Below are positions 22,408 to 34,193 of a stretch of DNA of 64,000 bases, one piece after another (within the stretch, counting starts at the first letter, position 1; each line of letters opens with the position of its first letter). The DNA is taken from the NCBI GenBank assembly GCA_000611775.1, contig KK106984.1, positions 2,204,580 through 2,268,579 of the forward strand. Reading direction: 5' to 3'. The position numbers and the translations under genes are program-made. The notes under the pieces are model-generated. The model had not been told where the DNA came from and did no database searches. It saw nothing but the letters and a program-made list of their open reading frames with translations. This DNA is from Umbilicaria muhlenbergii (taxonomy: Eukaryota; Ascomycota; Lecanoromycetes; Umbilicariales; Umbilicariaceae).

Positions 22408-25400
22408 GAGCGAAGTACTGGTGTATAGACGTGACTATGGGCTTGAGTTGTCGTGCAAGCGTTGTTGCTGCTCAGGGGGGGGAAGGTTAGCAAGCGCACT
22501 ACTCTTGAAGCAAACGAATTGGTGGTCAGATGATAAGCATGCGGGGCATGTAACTGTGATGCACAGCTACGCGTTACATACACAATTCCAAAAATCCTAA
22601 GAGCTTGAGACTTCGCAAAGGCCAGATGTCGATGTGGGAGCGCCAGATAAGCTGTACCTGCTGGTGAGACTGATAATCCGTAGGCTGCCGCGATAAGGTG
22701 CTATCAGGGAAATGCTGGGGCAAAAGGTAGCTCCTAGCCAGTGAGCTTAAAGTCTCATAAATCGCTGAACAGATTGCAGAAAGAGATCACTCCACCTCCT
22801 GGTAAATCTAAGCTTGAAGAATATTCAGTAGTAGCTTGTTAAAGCTCGCAAATCCAACAGCTGTGCCCTCCCGAGATTTAGACAAATTTAGACAAATTAC
22901 GTCGTCGTCTGCCAAGCACACCAAGCACACCGGCACGGACAAACTCCCAACCCGCCTGTTGACGGCGAGCATCAAACTCCCCCTAAATGAGCTTCCTTAT
23001 TCATGCTGGATCATGGCACACCCGTCTGGTCAGCTACCACATTATCTTAACACCGAATACAACAGTGCCTTACTGGGAGCGCCGTCTGGGAGCTGTTTAG
23101 TCAATGTGTTCCATCATCCTCGCGTGACATCGCAACCATCCTTTGCCATCCCTCAACATATATAAGCACTCTGTTTTTTTCTCATGACCGCTAGGGTTGG
23201 AAGGGAGCTCTCCGCGCGCATAAATCATACTCGAGCTCTAACAGGATTGCTAATGCCTTCGATTCTACAGCTGACCTCTCTTCGTGGGGACCTCGTGTAA
23301 GACTTCAGCTATGTGCTGGAAAGCGGAGTCAATGTTGCCCTCCTACATGGTGACTGCAATACGCATGCAATTGGATCGGCGGCGGGAGGTCTTCTTTAAA
23401 TATCAATTACATTTCAAGCAGATTATGGCGTGAAGCTGGTTACCAGTCCGTTCATGTCAATAAGACCTATGTTGTAGCTTACATCCGCCAAATCGGCAGT
23501 CTATTTTTCTCCAGAGTCTATCAAGCAGGCCATGAAGGTAGACAACAAGGGACATACAAACGAGGTCCATTGGTTCAGTTCAATGCTTCGTTCCATGATC
23601 GATTTCCAGCCCACCAGCCGGAGACCGCTTGTAAGGTCTTCATGCGGGCGGTGTTCAACAAAGACATTGCAGCTGGGACCATCCCGCTTTCCGATAATTA
23701 CAGCACGAGCGGCCCCTGCTCAACGTAGGAAAGAGTAAAGGATTGCCGTCCCCGGAGCCGGAACGCTATGCTCTTAGCACGGACACTTGCACAGAAGAGA
23801 CATACGCACCAGTCAACAACACGACGGCCCTTATCAACGACTACAATGTTGTGGGACATCCCGACATTAAGTCTGGTAACGAGGCTGCAGATAGGATGTT
23901 CGATGACGGTTATTCCCGGGTTGAGGGTGACGAAACGGTCCTCAGGGACAGACTGCAGGGACTTGGCTGAAGATAAACAATGATCTTCCGCTGGAAAAGG
24001 CTGCCGGAGAGACATTGAAGGGGGGCCAAGAAAGGGGCTCAGCTCCTTTGAGCGTTGGAAGTATAAATTCATGAGTATCGGAGTACAATTTGAGGAAGTG
24101 TTCCGCGCTCGGAACAACTTACCCATCATCCGAGAGATTGATCTTGTCAAAAACGTGTTTGTTCCTCATGAAAAGAGCGTGGAAAGACAAGGTCGTAGTG
24201 GTGGTGGGGTGCCCCCAGTGGACGTCAGATTTCCACGAACCCACCACAATAATGATGCCTAAGGTTTAAGCAGCTCCAGCGGGCACCCTCGCTCCCTCGG
24301 TACCTAAACAGCAAAAGTTCGCTTTTTGCGGAACAAGACAGCCTCGCTTCTGGCTGGAGCTGAGCAAGCATTGCCCAACCCGGTACCCTGGATCTGCCCG
24401 TCGTCGCTCCTATGGGAAGTTCGCAGGAAGTATGACAAAAAACCCTTTCCACCAAGCCCAGCTGGCCAAAGGATACAGCTTGGCGGCCTGGCGGCTTTTG
24501 ATGGGTGGAATGGTTAAAAGGCGAGCCGCGAGCTCTGACTGGTTGTGCGGCCGCACCGTAGCAGAAACTCTACCGCCCTTCCTGTGGAGCTATGACTCTC
24601 AACGCAGCGAGGCTTCACATGAAACGAGGGGTTGGAGACGGGCCAGCTGTAAGAGAACCAACGGAAGCTGCAACAGTCATCGACATTGGGGGCAACGGAG
24701 GCAATGGAGGAATCATCGTTGTGTGAGCTGTCACAGATAACACCATTGACGACAGCAACCATTGGACCATGGGAGTCCATGTACTGCCGTGCAGTTCGGG
24801 GCTGCAGACAGACATGCAATCGATGCATCTTGCATAAGTGAACCGCCTATTAATAACGGTGTTTGGGGCAGTCGCAATTGCCTTTTGTACCTGTAGATCA
24901 ACAGCCCACCATTTTGCAGCCTACAACCGCTGGGGAGGGGCCAGGACGGAGATTACAGCGACATGCGAAAAGGCCGTCGCTCTCGCTACCCTACTAATCA
25001 GCAGTCTTGCACCCTTCCCACTGCCCTTCTCGGTTCAGGACTGCCCTGCTTCCACTTTATTGGTCCAGCGGCCTGGAGCCAGTCACCACAGGGCCGAGCC
25101 TGGCGGAACTGGAGACACTGCCGCTGTAAGGTACCCCCTCCATGAAAAGTCCCCGTCCCACGAAAGGGTTGGCAGGTACCATCTTTACCCACCGTGCCCA
25201 CCTCGCCCACCTCTTATTGCCATGTTCTCTTTGGGAAAGGCTCCCTTCGAGCCGTCAGGAATCGCTATGCTTCCCACGAACCTTCGTGCCGCTCACAAGC
25301 CGAGCTGATACCGGGATCTCATAGGAATGTAACCTGCCAACCTGGATTGCGCTCTGCCGTTCGCTGTCCTTCCTACCTCCTATGCGTGAGAAATGATCGG

Positions 25401-26117
25401 GCCTTGATGGAAATCTCCTGCGTTCATTTTGCTCGACGTCAGTAGCAGCCAAAGTGGCTGATAGCAGCAAAAAGTTATATTGGCTTTGCCGTGGTATGTT
25501 GCTCTGCACGGCAGACCACAATGAACAGCTGCCATGCTTATTTTGGGTCAATGAGCTGACAGGGAACTCTCCATTTAGCTCTCCACTATCTTGTACCGTT
25601 TTTTCACTACAGATTATATACGATACCCAGTTGTATATTCCTTGTGGAACTGTCTTCCAAGGCACACCGCTCTCCAAACCTCTACCATCACAGGCAACTT
25701 GAGTCCCAGGGCTACTACGAGTACCTACGTTACGAATTAACGAGACCTATGAATCTCCATGCCACATGCTACACTATTTTGGCGCTCGAGAAACAGTCCC
25801 AGGAACAGTCCCACCACTTGTTAGCGGGAGAAAATCCACACCTAAGCTTAAGGCCTCGGCAAGATAACCCAAGTAGCTGGTGTGGGTTTACGAGTGCATA
25901 CGGGTTTTCGTAATTGCTATGAGTTGGGATCAGCCAGTCTATAGGTAGGGAGTTCTCCGGAATGGCCCCCTTGGCTCGAGGAAGTCCACTGCTTCGAGAG
26001 CCTTTGGTGTCAAGTCACAGCCCGTTTTACCACAGCAAGGCACAATGCTCGATGATAATTTGGTACCACGAGCATCCATGAGAACTTTCATCCAAGGCCG
26101 TCGATGATCAAACGCTG
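22408..26117. other. 3.7-kb interval with no supportable gene
   Basis: This is the largest gene-free stretch of the window apart from the right edge. ORFs are short and unrelated on the two strands. The best looking are 23743-23970 (+, Asp/Glu-rich and soluble) and 23698-24150 (-, 150 codons), which overlap each other, so at most one could be real. I see no reverse transcriptase, transposase, terminal repeats or obvious repeat-induced mutation pattern. It ought to contain the PIS1 promoter on the left and, on the right, the promoter or a spliced 5' leader of the PHD-finger gene. Confidence 0.5.
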
Positions 26118-28701
26118 ATGTATAGTATTGTCTGTAGCTTCAGCTATTCAAGCGGGCAACCTCCCACACCGACTGGGACCCCAACCTCTGCAACGTTCGA
26201 GCAATCCTTCTTCTCCACACCCAAAGCAGAGTCGAGCTTCTATGACCCCCGAGTCACCTGGGATACTGCGGATCCATATGCACTCAGCCCCCAATTCTTC
26301 AGGACGCCCAAGGACTCGACCCTCAAGACTCCTATACAACGTCCTTCAACAGCCTCGGGCCCAAAGAGACCATTATCGGGGAAGGAACTCGAGGCAGAAA
26401 TATCCTCTCATGTACACCACCTCTGTCCCAACTCCAGCTTGGCCCTGCCTCCCGTAGAGCCATCACGCCAACTCTCCTCATCTCCAAACCCATCTTCGGC
26501 GAAGCGTAACTGCCTTGACGCTGCTGAACGGGTCACCGCAACTCCCAAACCTGGGTTGGCACTTGACACTGATTCGGCGATGCGCTCCGCTGGGTCAATG
26601 CAAACCCCCCCTCCGACCAGTACCTCTGCTTCGAGAAGGAGGGCACAGCAAGCTCACGTGGCCAAGCTCGTTAAGGAGTCTGCCGTCACTGGTGCAAGAC
26701 GAATGTCATCGCCTGGCTTTCCTGCCGCAAACAATGTTGAGACATTAGCTGGTTTGGCTGGAGCCTCACCGCAGCAATTTCCCAGTCTACAGTTTTCACC
26801 CGATGTGTTTGGCTTTCCCATGTCAGGGCCGGCGACTGCCCCCATCTATCCCCAGCAGAAGCTCTTCTGGGACCCAGAACAGAACGCGGATGCTATGAGC
26901 GTTGATTTTGCAGCTTTCCCCAGTGACAATTATGGCTCTGGTCACCAGACAGGCCTGGATCCTTTTATTTCAACACAACAGCAAACCCAGATGTCACAAG
27001 CGCCAGGACCGTCCTACAACGCCTTCTCTACTAGTATCAGTAACGCTCTCAATCAACAGGGACCAACAAGCTTCACAATGACGATGGCACCGTCATCCCA
27101 GGCCCAACAGACTCTTCAAACACCTTCTGTAGCGGCTAGGAAATCTATCGACCGGGCATCATTCTCTGGCCATGCTGTCAACCCAAGTTTGCTATTCAGC
27201 TCTCCCGGTCGCCAGCTCGAGATATCGCAGGCGTCAGCCTCTTCTCATGATGGCCCTGATGGCGAAACGTTTCAACCGTATGCGCATCAGATACAAGAGT
27301 CGAGAAGAGAAAGGGAGATAAGGTCTGGCCGGATGCCAAAGCCCACGCGAGCGCCCGAGGCGGATTCTCCAGCGGTTAAGGCTGCTTTGAAAACGCTACG
27401 GGAAGAAGGTGCTGCCCAACCGGGACTAAAACGAAGTGTAACAGACACTGCCTGGAGTCGACATTCCGCTTCTTTGGATCGATTCAGCCAGATTGTCTCT
27501 CAAGGATCTAATGCCGTCGAGCATCAGCTTGGGATATCATCCACCCATGAGAGATCTCGGCCGGAGGGAACTACTAGGGCGAGCAGTCTTAGATCGCGGA
27601 AGCGAACTGCTGTGACATTTTCTATCGATGCCAATGGAAGAGCTAGGACCGAGACAAGGACCATCATCGAGGGACCTGGGGCCAGACTAGACGGTACTGC
27701 TCAAATGGAGCTTGATAGTGCATCGCAAGACAGTGATAGTGACGATTCTGTGGAGGACGAGCAGCGAGCTACTGCTACAGGTCATGATCAGTCACACAGT
27801 GCCCCGCCACTTCAAGGACCAAGACAGCCCAAACTGGGTCGCTTCAGCACCGATTCAAGGGCGCATTCTCAAAAGTCGTCGTACGCTTCGACACTGGCCT
27901 CCACTGCTGACGCTGGAAGTCTGCACGGAGCTCAGATATCAAAGGCACGAGGCACACCGCATCTAACGTTAACGACCCATGATCAACACAGCAAACAAAG
28001 GCACACGTTCACTGGGACCCTTTCTTCTAGTACGCTTTCGGACCACGGAGATGGCTCCGGTGAGAACCAGGAGAGTGAGGCTGAAACAGTGCTTGAGTCC
28101 GAAGAAGGTAAGGGTGATGCACAATTCGAGCTGAAAAAGGTTTTGCAGGATCGGGCGAAGAGGAAAGTTACTGGACAACTGCCACACTCCGGACTGAGAA
28201 ATGCCGGTCAGCACAACGTCTACTCTCATTTACGAGGACAGACACATACCTACAAGCTTAACGGAGCTGCTACTCCAAGTGCTGCTCAAGCGCACAATGT
28301 CTATGAGAATAGCTTGAACAGTTCGCCGAACACGATCACAGACCCAGATCTTGCCACGCCCAGCACCGACCGGGACAGTCAGATCAACGGAAGTACTCGC
28401 TGCGTCTGTCACTCAGCCGACAGTGACGGGCAGCTCATGATTCTATGGTGAGTTGTATTGTCCCCCTTCATTCATCATCGAGAGCAACATGCTAATGGGC
28501 TGCGGTAGTGAGTCTTGCAAGAAGTGGCTGCATGTCAGATGCCTTGGGCTCAATCCTCAACGGCTGCCTGCCGTGTATCTATGCGTTTTTTGTACAGGGC
28601 AGACGCCCGCGGTCAGAGGCGGACGAATACGAGAAGCTGCGAGGGTGGGATTCGCAGCGACCAGTTCACCGTTGGCACACAAGTCGAATCGATTGCGGTA
28701 G
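26118..28701 (+). CDS. PHD-finger nuclear regulator (function unknown)
   Basis: Exons are 26118-28447 and 28509-28701 (840 aa). Most of the protein is disordered, Ser/Gln/Pro-rich. It begins with a conserved-looking block (PPTPTGTPTSATFEQSFFSTP; FYDPRVTWDTADPY) typical of filamentous-fungal transcription regulators. Near the middle is SRREREIRSGRMPKPTRAPEADS and the basic patch SLRSRKRTAV. The C-terminal zinc finger appears only after splicing: CVCHSADSDGQ, then CESCKKWLHVRCLGL, then CVFC, a C4-H-C3 PHD pattern with the aromatic Trp before the His. PHD fingers usually read histone H3 tails. The first ten residues look unlike the rest, so an upstream exon joined near 26140 is likely and the 5' end is uncertain. 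Confidence 0.8.
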
Positions 28702-29172
28702 TATAATTTAAAGGAGCAAGCAGCCTTTCGCGGTTTCGGGCGTCATCCCACTGCTAGGCCTGCATTGATGGGGAGACACATGGTTGGGCCAAGAAGTAGC
28801 ATTTGTCGGATTAGGGAGGGAATCTGGAAAAGGACATACGCATTATTATGGGTAGTAGGCCTTTAGATACCTCAGAAGTTCACTGTAGACGTGAGAGCGA
28901 TATATAAGATATTGTTTATACACAACACAAATCTTTCAGGGTACGTTGAAAGTGTTGATGAGGGAAGAGGATTGAGAAAGGCGAAGACTGCGATTGTTAT
29001 TCCCGGATCTTCCTCGCCCCAATCCGCTTCCTCCGCGCCCTCCGGATCTCCAGAGCCGAACTCACCGAAGCAGGCCAAAGCCATCCCACTCCGACCTACA
29101 GAATACGTGTGACCCATATGTACCTACCCAGGGCATCTTGCCCAAACCAAGCCTACAAGTAATGGGGGAGAC
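28702..29172. other. Intergenic between PHD gene and PP2C gene
   Basis: About 470 bp; no supported gene. Presumed 3' UTR of the PHD-finger gene and promoter of the phosphatase. Confidence 0.5.
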
Positions 29173-30999
29173 ATGAGCAGCTGGACGCTCACCACACAGC
29201 GTCATGCAACGTTTGCCGGCGCCTGTTTGCACAATACCCGCCCCACCTCTTTCCGTCACTTCCACGACTACTTCGTCACGCACCTCCCATCCTCCTCCCT
29301 GCACCCGGACTCGCGCTCCTCGAGTGGACCCCATCATCAGCTTCCCCGCTCAGCCTCAAAGCCCCATACACCAGGTGCCAAAGGGCCCTCACCTGCCCCT
29401 CTTCTCGGCTCGACAAGAGACACGACGGTCGTGCGCATCCCGCTTCGCAGCGCAAAGCACCATTTTGGCGTTTCGGTTTCGCGCGGCACAAGGCCTTATA
29501 ATGAAGATTCCTACCAAGCTGGGGTCATCGAATTGCCTGCGTTTGCGAAACGGGCACCCGTGAGTGTGACGAGAGCGCCGGCGAGTAGTCCTTTACAAGC
29601 CTATCGGGAGGGGCAGCGGAGGGAGAGGGAGAAGGCCGCGGCGGAGAAGGGAGCTGATGGCGAAGCGACAGCATCAACTGGAGCGAGTGGGGATCCGCAA
29701 GTTTTCTACTTTGGCGTTTTTGATGGGCATGGGGGTGCCGAGTGCAGTGAGTTTTTGCGGGAGAGACTGCACGAGTACGTTGAAGATGCGGCGGGGGAAT
29801 TCGAGTTGGAGTCGAGTTTGAAGGGTCGGGAGGAGAAGGCGACAGTCAGTGGAAAGCAAGAGCCTGGAACGCAGTCGGTAAAAGACGGTGAGACGGCCGA
29901 GGATGGTCGTGATGCCAATAAAGCATTGGACCGTGAGCGCATGACGAGCAAAGCATCGGACTCGAAACCAGTCCCAACCTCCCGAGACTCGAGCCCTCCA
30001 CCCCACAAAGAAACCCACCCCCCACCACCCCCCGGCTCCCCTCCCCTTCCCCAACGATCCAACAAACAGCGCTCCTCCGACCTGCAAACCTCCCTCCTCA
30101 AAGCCTGGCGCGAAACAGTCGGCGGCTACTTCCGACGCTTCCAACCCCCCGGCTTCACCCCACCCCCCCCCTCCACCACCATCTCCACCATCCTCACCTA
30201 CGCCTTCCTCCACGCCGACCTCGACTTCATTTCCGCCCAAGCGCGCAAAGCCTCCTCCGACACCGACCCCATCCTCACCGACCGCCCCCTCAACGCCTCC
30301 GACGTCCTCGGCTCCCCCGCCCACCCCTCCAGCATCCCCTCCACCATCGGCGGCCCCACCCGCTTCCGCGGCGGCTCCACCTGCTCCCTCGCCCTCATCT
30401 CCACCCCGACCCCGACCCCCTTCTGGCACCCTTCCTCCCCCGCCACCCTCGTCACCGCCCACGTCGGCGACACCCGCATCCTCCTCTGCCGCACCGCCGA
30501 CGGCGCCGCCGTGCCCCTGACGACGAACCACCACCCGAATTCCCCCGTCGAAGCGACGCGCCTCCGCCGCTACGCCACCTCCTTCGTGACCGACTCCTTC
30601 GGCCAAGAGCGCATGGCCGGTCTCGCGAATACCCGCGCGTTCGGGGATATAGCGTCGAAGCGGCTGGGCGTGAGCGCGGAGCCGGAGATCCGCCGCGTGG
30701 AGCTGGGGGCGGCCGAGGGGAGTTTTCTGGTGCTGGTGAGTGATGGGGTGAGTGGGACGGTGAGCGATCAGGAGATTGTGGATGTGGTCAAGGAGGCGAG
30801 GACGCCGGAGCAGGGGGCCAAGGATGTGGTGGCGTTTGCGACGGAGGTTAGTGCCGAGGGGGATAATGCGACCTGTCTTGTTGTGAGGTTGGGGGGGTGG
30901 GAGAGGAGGGCGGAGGGGGGTGGGGGCAGTATGGGGACGAGAGAGGGGAGGGAGTGGCGGAGGAGGGAGGCGGCGGATCCGAGGAGTAGGCGGACGTAG
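29173..30999 (+). CDS. PTC6: PP2C-type protein phosphatase, probably mitochondrial (Ptc6/Aup1-like)
   Basis: A single-exon, 608-residue Mg/Mn-dependent Ser/Thr phosphatase. PP2C motifs in order: RGTRPYNEDSY, YFGVFDGHGGAECSEFL (metal Asp), a long Ser/Glu/Pro-rich insertion, then GGSTCSLALI, VTAHVGDTRILLC, LANTRAFGDIASKR, LVLVSDGVSGTVSDQEIVDVV (metal Asp) and GDNATCLVVRL. The N-terminus (TQRHATFAGACLHNTRP...) is basic, hydroxylated and without acids, consistent with a mitochondrial presequence; yeast Ptc6 acts in the mitochondrion and in mitophagy. I infer the same role. Third codon positions are almost all C from about 30000 to 30580 and then G-rich to the stop. The C-terminal tail is low-complexity (Gly, Arg). 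Confidence 0.9.
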   Translation: MSSWTLTTQRHATFAGACLHNTRPTSFRHFHDYFVTHLPSSSLHPDSRSSSGPHHQLPRSASKPHTPGAKGPSPAPLLGSTRDTTVVRIPLRSAKHHFGVSVSRGTRPYNEDSYQAGVIELPAFAKRAPVSVTRAPASSPLQAYREGQRREREKAAAEKGADGEATASTGASGDPQVFYFGVFDGHGGAECSEFLRERLHEYVEDAAGEFELESSLKGREEKATVSGKQEPGTQSVKDGETAEDGRDANKALDRERMTSKASDSKPVPTSRDSSPPPHKETHPPPPPGSPPLPQRSNKQRSSDLQTSLLKAWRETVGGYFRRFQPPGFTPPPPSTTISTILTYAFLHADLDFISAQARKASSDTDPILTDRPLNASDVLGSPAHPSSIPSTIGGPTRFRGGSTCSLALISTPTPTPFWHPSSPATLVTAHVGDTRILLCRTADGAAVPLTTNHHPNSPVEATRLRRYATSFVTDSFGQERMAGLANTRAFGDIASKRLGVSAEPEIRRVELGAAEGSFLVLVSDGVSGTVSDQEIVDVVKEARTPEQGAKDVVAFATEVSAEGDNATCLVVRLGGWERRAEGGGGSMGTREGREWRRREAADPRSRRT

Positions 31000-31969
31000 G
31001 TGGGGGAGTGGGGTCAGGTTGTATAGGGAGGGTGTTGGATGGTGGTGGTCATGGTTGTATAGGACAGTGCACGGTTTTGGTCACGAGTGTATAGGTTGAT
31101 GAATGGTATTGGCCACGATTGTACAGGTCGTGGAATAGTCTTTAGACAGCGCGAAAGAAGAGACTTTTATGTTTATGATCAAATCTGCTCTAAGCTGCAG
31201 ACAGCGATTCGCGACAAGCGCCCGCTGCAGACTAGGGCATACCAAGCAATTGTAGAACGTAAGATGGTCACTCAGCGTTCTGCGCCTGTCCTGGTGACGG
31301 ACGCAGAGGGCCATGACAGGCGCAGAGGAATCGACATTGCGAAAGAAACTCAAGCATAATTCATTCTCGCCATGCCCAACCCACACCAGCTAATTTCAAT
31401 CCACACGAGACTGAACAACCGCAATGGAGGTATCGAAAGTAGGTACAAGAATTGAAGAGGCAGCGACATGCGGTTCTGAAGCCTTCTGGTTAAAATGGTA
31501 TCGTAATCAAAGCTACCGGTGCAGCCATCCGAAGCCCGTGGAAAAAAGTAATAATGGCCCGGTACCAGGCAGAAGAAGAGAAGAGTGGTGCCGCCGTTAC
31601 TGGAGTTGAACGTCGGGGTATCGGAGGTTGACAAGGAGTTATCGGGTGGTCTATGTACGAGCAATCAAATGTACTGATCCAGGTGTTTCAAAGTTGACGT
31701 GCGCGGCCATTGGTGTAATCGCTGGAACGCAGTGGAGCAAAGAACTAAAGCCAGTTCGAAGCAAGAACAATGAATGAAGTCACAACGGGATACAAAGCAG
31801 AGACGAATGCGTCAGGGGCGTGATGCCAGGGGAGGGAAGATTGGTCCAAAGCGGTGGAGCCAATTTCCCTCGATCCTACGACATAGCCTGTGAGTGAGTG
31901 AGTTAGCATCATTTTCGTAGTTTATTGCGATGTGACAGGATGAGAATGTTACAGGTTGGAAGCTTACCC
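31000..31969. other. Intergenic, convergent 3' regions
   Basis: About 970 bp between two convergent genes. Contains three degenerate copies of a GGTNATGGTTGTATAGG-like unit near 31015-31130. No coding potential that I can support. Confidence 0.5.
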
Positions 31970-33582
31970 CTACTGCATCAACAGTACATTTGCAAGATGT
32001 ACCGTCTTTGGGATTATCGTATCACCCATTATGTCGGTCGTCACAACCACCGGCGTTATCCCCAGTCGAACCCTCAGCTGTTGTCGCTTCCATGACTTTG
32101 GGTCTCCTTTCAAGCTTGCATCACGACTTAACATTGACGATGGCTCGAAGTACGTGTGCGGCCCCACAGTGGGATAGTCGAAGGTGACTCTAAGTGGCAG
32201 CGACAAGATCTTAAGACCGACCCGGTGAGCTTCAGCAACAAGGTACCTGAAGTCCTCCCAAGCCGTATCGGCACCGGGCGCAAGGACAGCAGAGAGCATT
32301 CGCCACATTGCAGCAGCTTTGGTATCGATCGAAGACTGTAGCCATGCGGAGAAGTCTGGTTCCTCTTGGATGTTCACCACTGTAGTCGCAACGACTTGCA
32401 TGCAAGCGCGCTGAACATGAATCTTCGCCTCTTTCTCCTGGGCCTTCTTCTTCGCTTCCCCGATTTTTTGGTCGGTTTTGGGAGAATATCCCTTCACCAG
32501 AGTGATCCGCAACAGATCGCCAGTCATCCAATTGTTGATGACCTTGGCGACCAGGAAATACCGGGTGCTGCCGGAGGAGAGCAGGCCAAAGGCAAGTTTT
32601 GGGTCCGAGAGTTTGCAGAACGCGTCGACGATGGGACCTTGCAGAGCTTTATCTCGTGCCGCGTCCGGAACATTCGCATAGTTTCGCGCCCAAGTCTCTG
32701 AGAGTTTAAAGAGCTGATTTAGCTCGGTCGGAAATTCCGCCTCTGCAGCACCTGCATTGTGCAACACCAAAGCATCCATGTTGGCGGCCAAATCATCCTG
32801 CACCGGCGGTACTGGTGCTGTGCCGAACGGGACAAGAGACTGAGACACGAAGCTCTGTTGGCGGCTCAATGTGGGTTGAGCATAATGATCTGGAGAGCTC
32901 GTGGTTGAAGCTCGGATCGCTGAGCTCTGCTGAGGAACCAGTGTTGGAGGAGCGTACGAGCTCGGTGGCTGCGTACGCCTTGGATTATAGGGGGGAGGCG
33001 GTTGAGCGTAGACTATAGCGCGGGGGTCTGGCTGGGTCGATAGCACATCTTGATGGATGAAAGGTGGAGCTGCCTGGTTGTGACGGTGAGGTGTTGTATT
33101 GTTCACCTCCGGCTTCTTCGAGATTTGCTCGCTCTGGACCTTTATGGTCTTCTCCATCTTTCCAATCTGAGCTTGCAGTCCGGCGATCTGCTCCTTCAGC
33201 CGTTCAACTTCCGCCTTTGACGCTTCGAGTCCCTGGCTGAGTTCCGCATTAGCTGCGGTAAGCTCACCCTTCTTGGCAGTCAACTCCGTGTGCTCGTTGC
33301 GGAGTGTCTTTTCTCTTTTCTCTGCGGCGGCAACAGCTTGCTCAAGTCCATTGTTTGCTTGCTGTAGCCGTCCGAACTCTTGAAAGAGTTCTTCGCGGGG
33401 CATGTCCTGCAACCTCTGCGTAAGCAGAGTGTTGTCAGCTTTGGTGAACTGATGTGTTGCGAAACAGCAAAACATACCGTCGTAGGACCTCGCCAAGGGA
33501 TATGGCTGTTGGTCTGGTTGTGGGATTGCCTTGAGACTGTGTTGTTGTCCGAACGCGGCCGCAAGCGAGACATGTCAGACAT
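31970..33582 (-). CDS. Coiled-coil protein with a conserved C-terminal domain (function unknown)
   Basis: I do not recognise the family. Exons are 33582-33478 and 33415-31970 (516 aa); the join removes a 62-nt intron with a GTATGT donor and gives RGPTTRLQDMPREEL. After a short basic head, residues 35-140 form a continuous heptad coiled coil (AAAEKREKTLRNEHTELTAK; KAEVERLKEQIAGLQAQIGK). A Pro/Ser/Gln-rich linker follows with repeated PPPYNPRRTQPPSSYAPP-like runs. From about residue 245 the chain is folded-looking: ELNQLFKLSETWARNYANVP, STRYFLVAKVINNWMTGDLLR, then FSAWLQSSIDTKAAAMWRML. The pattern suggests a cytoskeletal, polarity or scaffold adaptor; this is only a guess. No catalytic motif is visible. 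Confidence 0.78.
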
Positions 33583-34193
33583 GACAGCTGTTGAAGGATT
33601 ACTTGTGGCTGAGAGCAGAAGATAGATCAGAGGATAAGATGAGCGTAGAGAACAGAAGAAGTGACAGGTGAGGCGGTTGAAGAAGTCGCAGTGGTGATGG
33701 TCGAGGGTAGAAGCGAAGGGTTGGTGATGACGGATGGTAAATGGGGAGGCTGGTCTTCTTAGAAGCGTCGAGATGGAAAGAGTGAATTCTTTTGCCAGGC
33801 GAAGGCGGGATCCGATGAGAGCAAACGTGAATGAAGGCACAAGCAAGCAAAGATAAGCTTTGAGGTGTCGATGCCTGTATCCGCCACCAAGCATATGTGA
33901 ATCTCCCGGAGGCTGCCTGACCATACAATGAATGTTAAGAAGAGTCTTACCAAGACACTGGGAAGCTTGATAGACTGGAAAGGAGGACTATCACTGTGTT
34001 TGTGTTCCTAATTAACCCTGGAACGGACCAAGCTTAGATCTACCCGGAGTGCCTTAGCATTGTATAAATCGAAAGAAGCGTATCCTAATCAGAATACGTG
34101 ATTGATTTGTAGAATGGCTGGGCGGTGGCGGCGGCGTCCCGCAACAGGCATGCTGGTCGAGTGAATAGAGCGGAACTATCTCCACGATCAGCC
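33583..34193. promoter_or_regulatory. Promoter region of the coiled-coil gene
   Basis: No gene supported. Minus-strand ORFs over 33599-33953 are in three overlapping frames and have leader-like composition (CTTCTTC, CATCACC on the minus strand), consistent with a transcribed 5' UTR. Confidence 0.4.

Noticed and set aside
23698-24150. 150-codon minus-strand ORF, and the overlapping plus-strand ORF 23743-23970
   Set aside because: They oppose each other, neither has splice partners or a recognisable family; left as unproven.
29674-30606. 310-codon minus-strand Gly/Val-rich ORF
   Set aside because: Antisense of the C-rich part of the PP2C gene; low complexity and no motif.
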